The notes under the pieces were generated by a model. That model was given only the letters and a program-made list of their open reading frames with translations. It was not told where the DNA came from and made no database searches. A stretch of DNA of 64,000 bases, taken from assembly GCA_937124585.1 (NCBI GenBank), contig CAKZKT010000006.1, forward strand, positions 1 to 64,000, read 5' to 3'. Shown here piece by piece: positions 60,317 through 64,000 of the stretch. Both the position numbers and the translations under genes were made by a program. The DNA comes from an uncultured Anaerolineae bacterium (GTDB lineage: Bacteria > Chloroflexota > Anaerolineae > CG2-30-64-16). How positions within the stretch are numbered: position 1 is the stretch's first letter; the number at the start of each line of letters is the position of its first letter.

Positions 60317-62032
60317 TCAATTATAGACGGGAAGCCTGTAATCTGCCAAGTTACGGCCTCGAATCATACCCCGCCAGTCCACCGGCGTCAAGAAAGTCAG
60401 CAGCACGCGCACGTGATTTGGCGCGGGCTCGGCCTCACGCATCTGCCACATGCTGTGCGCCGCCGCGCCGGGGCCGATTGCGATCACATCGTTGCCGTAG
60501 CGCATCGTGCCATAGCCCTGCTTGAGGAAAAGCACCTGGCCGGCGACCGGCTTCGTGCGCGTGTCGGCCGTCTCCCAAATGCCGCCCGGCGGGAAGTCGA
60601 ACGCGATCTGCATGGCCACGCGCTCCAGGCCATCGAGGGTGCGGAAGCGCAAGTCGAAGCCGTGGCCGCGACTATCGGTGGCCTCCTCCGCCTCCACCAG
60701 GCTGGTCAGCGGCGGCAACGGGCGCAGCGCTCGCTCGGCGAAGGCTGCCGTCCAACGCTCTGGCGGCACGGGCCGGCCGAGCGGCAGCTCATAGCCGGGC
60801 CGTCTCGGCCGGCGGCGGCCCTCCGACCACAGCGTGATCCGCCCGTCCTCCACCTCGAGCCGGTCGGCGATGAAGCGGCCACACTCGCCGCCGAAGTAGG
60901 TGGCGCTGATCTTCACGCTGGTGAGCTCGGCTGCGCCGAAGGTGAACGACAGCAGGCGTGTGGCATCCCGAAAAAACGACGCGCTGAGCAGGCCGCGGCG
61001 TACGCGCCGGATGCCGTTGCCGGGCAGGTGCAGCGCAAAATCATCCGGCAGGCCGATCTGCGCCGGCGCCGGATCGCCGTATTTGAGCAACGCGTACAAC
61101 AGCCATTCCAGATGGCCGGCCGGCGACGGCGCCTGTCTCCACAGCCACTGCGCCGCCTGCACGAAGACCGGGTCAGGACGTATGCCGTGGGCCAGCAGGT
61201 AGCATGGCGCCAGGCCCAACGGTACCTCGCGCGTGCCGTAGTCCTGCCGCCGCGAGAGGCCGGTTTCAGCCGTGCCGTCTGCATGCAACAGATACAGGTC
61301 GAGGGTCAGATTGTGCGCGACGGCATCCAGCGCAGCCGGCCAGCCGTAGTTCTCCGCAATCAGAAGCAGCGAGCGATCATTCACGGCATCGTACACACCC
61401 ACGCTGCGCTCGATGAAAAAGCCTTCGGCGTCCAGGTCAATCCCCTCCGCCAGGTAGGCATCTACGGTGCGGCGCACATCCAGGTCGGGAAAGAGACGGG
61501 CGGCCTGAGACAGCGCAGAGGCGATCACCCAGCGATGATTCGGCGTGTGGAAGCCGCCGTCCATCATGCCCGGCACGGCGCGCCGGATGAACTGCGCGAT
61601 CTTTGCCAGCAGCACGGCCCAATCGGGGTCATCCGCCGGCCACCGCCGTGCCAGCTCGAGCACCGCGCACAGCTGCTGGACGGTGAAGCCGGTGTCCGGG
61701 CTGGAATCGTAGTTGACCGTGATCAGGTCGAGCAAGCCGTTCGGCCGCTGGCTGCGGATCATGGCATCGGCGGCGAGGAGGGCGGCCGGCAGTCGTCGTG
61801 CAGCCTCGACGCGGCGCCGCGCATCGCCCAGCGCCAGCGCGGCGAGGAAGTGATACGCGCAGCCGGCGACGAAACCCGCTGCCAGCTGCCCCCAGGCCAT
61901 GCCGTATTCCGGCGCGATCAGCGCGCCGTGATCAGGATGGCCCGCATCGGTGACCTGCCAGGGCGCCAGGTCATCCAGCTTGCGTTCGAGAAAAGGCAAC
62001 ACATTCGTCAGAGTCAAAGCAGTGTCCGGCAT
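60317..62032 (-). CDS. Alpha/alpha-toroid, polysaccharide-lyase-like protein
   Basis: A 571-residue protein with no family I can name firmly. The first 330 residues are helical with repeated Trp/His motifs ([50 protein letters not shown]), like the (alpha/alpha) toroid of heparinase II/III or alginate-lyase-type enzymes; the rest is beta-rich (about 350-571), as in those lyases. The N-H-R-W motif and the Tyr/His in it could be catalytic. There is no signal peptide. The ATG at 62032 is chosen over 62038 because GGAGAG then has a 6 base spacing. It lies 16 bases after the GH63-like gene and seven before the SGNH gene, an operon for glycan breakdown or modification. Confidence 0.6.
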   Translation of the reverse strand: MPDTALTLTNVLPFLERKLDDLAPWQVTDAGHPDHGALIAPEYGMAWGQLAAGFVAGCAYHFLAALALGDARRRVEAARRLPAALLAADAMIRSQRPNGLLDLITVNYDSSPDTGFTVQQLCAVLELARRWPADDPDWAVLLAKIAQFIRRAVPGMMDGGFHTPNHRWVIASALSQAARLFPDLDVRRTVDAYLAEGIDLDAEGFFIERSVGVYDAVNDRSLLLIAENYGWPAALDAVAHNLTLDLYLLHADGTAETGLSRRQDYGTREVPLGLAPCYLLAHGIRPDPVFVQAAQWLWRQAPSPAGHLEWLLYALLKYGDPAPAQIGLPDDFALHLPGNGIRRVRRGLLSASFFRDATRLLSFTFGAAELTSVKISATYFGGECGRFIADRLEVEDGRITLWSEGRRRPRRPGYELPLGRPVPPERWTAAFAERALRPLPPLTSLVEAEEATDSRGHGFDLRFRTLDGLERVAMQIAFDFPPGGIWETADTRTKPVAGQVLFLKQGYGTMRYGNDVIAIGPGAAAHSMWQMREAEPAPNHVRVLLTFLTPVDWRGMIRGRNLADYRLPVYN

Positions 62033-62048
62033 CGGCATCTCTCCGGCA

Positions 62049-64000
62049 TCATCTCGCGATACGTTCCACGCGGAGCGTTCCTGAGCCCGGCTCGCCTGGC
62101 AGCGTGATCTCCAGCACGCCCGGATACAGCGCACGGGTCGAGACTGGCCGGCCGTTCCACGACGCACGATACTCTGGGCCGGCCGCCATCGTCGCCAGCA
62201 CCAGACGGGGCCGTCCGTGCAGCTCGGCGACCAGTGCTCGATTGCCGTCATGCCATTCCTGCCGCGCCACCCACACATCGAAACCGCACGTCAGCCGGCC
62301 CGGCCGATGATAAGCGCCGAACCACGACAGCACCGGCGCAGACAATCCGCCGAAATGATGCCAGCCGGCCCCACGGCCCGACTGCACGATGAAATGCTCG
62401 AAGCAATTGTAGGTTGCATCCACCTCGGCTTTCCAGAGATCGAGCGCCGTGCGACCGATCCGGTGCGCCAGGTCGCCGTAGCCCAGATCGAGCAGCGCTC
62501 GCCAGACGATCCACTGATACGGAAACCACACGGCGCCGTTCCAGTAGCCGTCCACCCGGAAGTACGGTGCGCTTTGATCTACCGTCGAGATGCCGATGCG
62601 CGTCCACATATGTGCCGGCGAGGCGAGGCGCGCGATCAGGCTGGCTTCCTGTTCCGGGCGACAGATACCCGCAAAAAGCGGGCTGGCACCATCCAGGCCC
62701 ATGTCATAGTTCGCGCCGCTTTCATGGCGCAGGATGCCGACCGGCCGGCCGCTATCGTCGTGCGTCACGTAGCTGAAATAGCCGGCCTCGGCATCCCACG
62801 AATAGCGGTTGAGCGCGTCGGTCCACGCTGCGATGTCGGCCCCGTAATCCGCCACATCGTCCGGCAGCCCCAGGGCCTGCGCGGCCATCTGGAGGAGCTT
62901 GCCGGTGCGGATCGCGTGCGCCGTGTTGATGACCGGCGTGACGGTCGCTTCCAGGCCATTGCGATGGACGTACACCTGCGGCGGGTAGTCGTCCCAGCCC
63001 GCCGAGTTGTAGAAATAGTCCCACGTCTTCAGCAGCCCCGACTTCAGGACACGGGTGGTCGAGCTGCCCAGCCGGCCTGCCAGGAACAGCCACATCTGGC
63101 GCAGTCGGGGATAGAAGTATTCCAGCAACGAGCGCTCCTGCGTGCGGTTCCACAGTTCGGCGAAGGCGTAGATCTGAATCGGCGCCGGGCTGCCGTGGTG
63201 GATGAAAGCAGCGTGCGGGTCGCCAGGCGGCGTCGTGTACGCGTTCAGGCAATCAATCGCCCGCTCGATGTCCAGCTCCAGCAGGCCGAGCGCGATGAAG
63301 CCCGAATCCCAGGTGTAGAGGCAGTCCCACCATTTGCCCGGCGTGAAATGGCGGATGTAGCGTCGGCGGGTGTAAACGGGATAGACCACGTTGGTCAGAA
63401 GCGTGGCGGCCATCCGCTCCTGGCTGAAAAGATAGGGCTGGCCGGCAGGAGCCACGCCGACACCGATGCCGGGCGGCGCGGACGGGAGGGCGGCCCTCTG
63501 GCCCTCCTCCGACAGAGAAAGCGCGGCCGTGTCCAGACATGTCATCACCTCGTCACGACTTCCGGCGCACACCAGCCCATGCAACACCCGGCGCTCATGC
63601 GGCGGCACGGCAATCGGCCGGACAAAGACGTTGGTGAAATGCCCCTCGCCAGGCCCGCGCAGCACCTTCTGCACATGCTCCTGCACGTAGTAACGCAGGG
63701 TGCGATCTAGCTCCTCGGCGAGGATCTGTCGTACTTCTGCATCCTCGCCCGTCCAGGTCAGGCCGTAGTGCACCGGACAATCGGCGTATTTGAGGATCAG
63801 CGTGTTGGGCTGCGGGCCAGGGGCGATTTCGGGCACAGGGTTCCATGTCACCGGGGCAAAGCGCACCGCGGCCAGCGTCTCGGCCGGCGCGATGGCGAAG
63901 CCGTCCAGCTCGACCGGCCCCAGGCCGGTCGAAGTCAGGCGCAGCGTGTGGCGGCCCGCGGTCAGATCACCGAGCGGGAAGGTGAGCACGGCCAGCTCGT
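62049..64000 (-). CDS. GH63/MGH1-like glycoside hydrolase, 5' end missing
   Basis: At least 650 residues of a glycosidase whose N-terminus lies beyond the window edge. After a beta-sandwich region comes an (alpha/alpha)6 toroid with [61 protein letters not shown] and [10 protein letters not shown]. These are the hallmarks of GH63-type alpha-glucosidases and mannosylglycerate-hydrolase-like (MGH1) proteins; the catalytic Asp is probably in YTWDSGF or GWDDYPP and the Glu in NCFEHF. It is the first visible gene of a minus-strand operon with the lyase-like and SGNH genes. The specific sugar linkage is not clear. Confidence 0.8.
   Translation of the reverse strand, partial: ELAVLTFPLGDLTAGRHTLRLTSTGLGPVELDGFAIAPAETLAAVRFAPVTWNPVPEIAPGPQPNTLILKYADCPVHYGLTWTGEDAEVRQILAEELDRTLRYYVQEHVQKVLRGPGEGHFTNVFVRPIAVPPHERRVLHGLVCAGSRDEVMTCLDTAALSLSEEGQRAALPSAPPGIGVGVAPAGQPYLFSQERMAATLLTNVVYPVYTRRRYIRHFTPGKWWDCLYTWDSGFIALGLLELDIERAIDCLNAYTTPPGDPHAAFIHHGSPAPIQIYAFAELWNRTQERSLLEYFYPRLRQMWLFLAGRLGSSTTRVLKSGLLKTWDYFYNSAGWDDYPPQVYVHRNGLEATVTPVINTAHAIRTGKLLQMAAQALGLPDDVADYGADIAAWTDALNRYSWDAEAGYFSYVTHDDSGRPVGILRHESGANYDMGLDGASPLFAGICRPEQEASLIARLASPAHMWTRIGISTVDQSAPYFRVDGYWNGAVWFPYQWIVWRALLDLGYGDLAHRIGRTALDLWKAEVDATYNCFEHFIVQSGRGAGWHHFGGLSAPVLSWFGAYHRPGRLTCGFDVWVARQEWHDGNRALVAELHGRPRLVLATMAAGPEYRASWNGRPVSTRALYPGVLEITLPGEPGSGTLRVERIAR

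Overview
The window is about 64 kb of GC-rich bacterial chromosome with 51 protein genes, one tRNA gene, several families of palindromic repeats and no rRNA, phage or transposase genes. Gene content is that of a heterotroph that takes up peptides and breaks down plant or microbial polysaccharides. The repeated ACGTGCCAGGCA hairpins, the SufR-type regulator heading a suf operon and the serine-hydroxymethyltransferase/T-protein fusion suggest Chloroflexota (Anaerolineae or Caldilineae type). This is an inference from gene style, not a marker-gene result.

Layout. 1-3550: a tandem hairpin array, a small PD-(D/E)XK-type protein, and the tilS-rlmI RNA-modification pair. 3759-7267: a sugar isomerase-like protein, a uroporphyrinogen-decarboxylase-like methyltransferase and a sulfatase. 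7337-16646 (minus): a peptide block with three M20 metallopeptidases and a family-5 binding protein with two permeases (no ATPase here), plus folC. 16919-20219: glgB and argF, convergent. 20401-26538: a five-gene unit starting with murQ and running through an iron-type alcohol dehydrogenase, a TIM-barrel isomerase, a large D-apionate-lactonase-like protein and a CE7 acetyl esterase. 26716-30121: an HpcH/HpaI aldolase, a cupin, a small membrane protein and a second URO-D-like protein. 30309-33947 (minus): malic enzyme with a phosphotransacetylase domain, tRNA-Arg(UCU), a deoxyribosyltransferase-like protein and an HD protein. 34102-37179: a GH38 alpha-mannosidase. 37258-43783: a serine-type block (class V aminotransferase, serA, DUF1015), a PLP desulfhydrase/deaminase, a triple zinc-ribbon membrane protein and another isomerase. 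44001-52211: an extended suf iron-sulfur cluster locus. 52227-56684: DUF72 and a 1207-residue SHMT-GcvT-like-GcvT fusion. 56874-64000: a membrane acyltransferase with an SGNH tail that appears frameshifted, then a minus-strand operon of a GH63-like hydrolase (cut by the window edge), a lyase-like toroid protein and an SGNH hydrolase.

How they fit together. The suf locus is the most coherent system. A SufR-like repressor gene has a near-consensus promoter followed by a perfect inverted repeat (GTTGTCG-N12-CGACAAC), then sufC-B-D and a rhodanese; a second promoter precedes a U-type scaffold, sufS, a second scaffold, a Rieske ferredoxin and sufT. The fusion protein just downstream combines serine/glycine one-carbon chemistry with two GcvT-fold domains, the middle one resembling YgfZ, a folate-binding Fe-S assembly factor. 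Many other genes fit carbohydrate and peptide scavenging.

Repeats lie mostly between genes: nine ACGTGCCAGGCA hairpins plus one degraded copy, three long GTAGACAAGG palindromes inside operons, a nested GTCATTGCGAGG element, and smaller hairpins. No intergenic gap exceeds about 300 bases; the largest (4548-4845) is filled by repeats.
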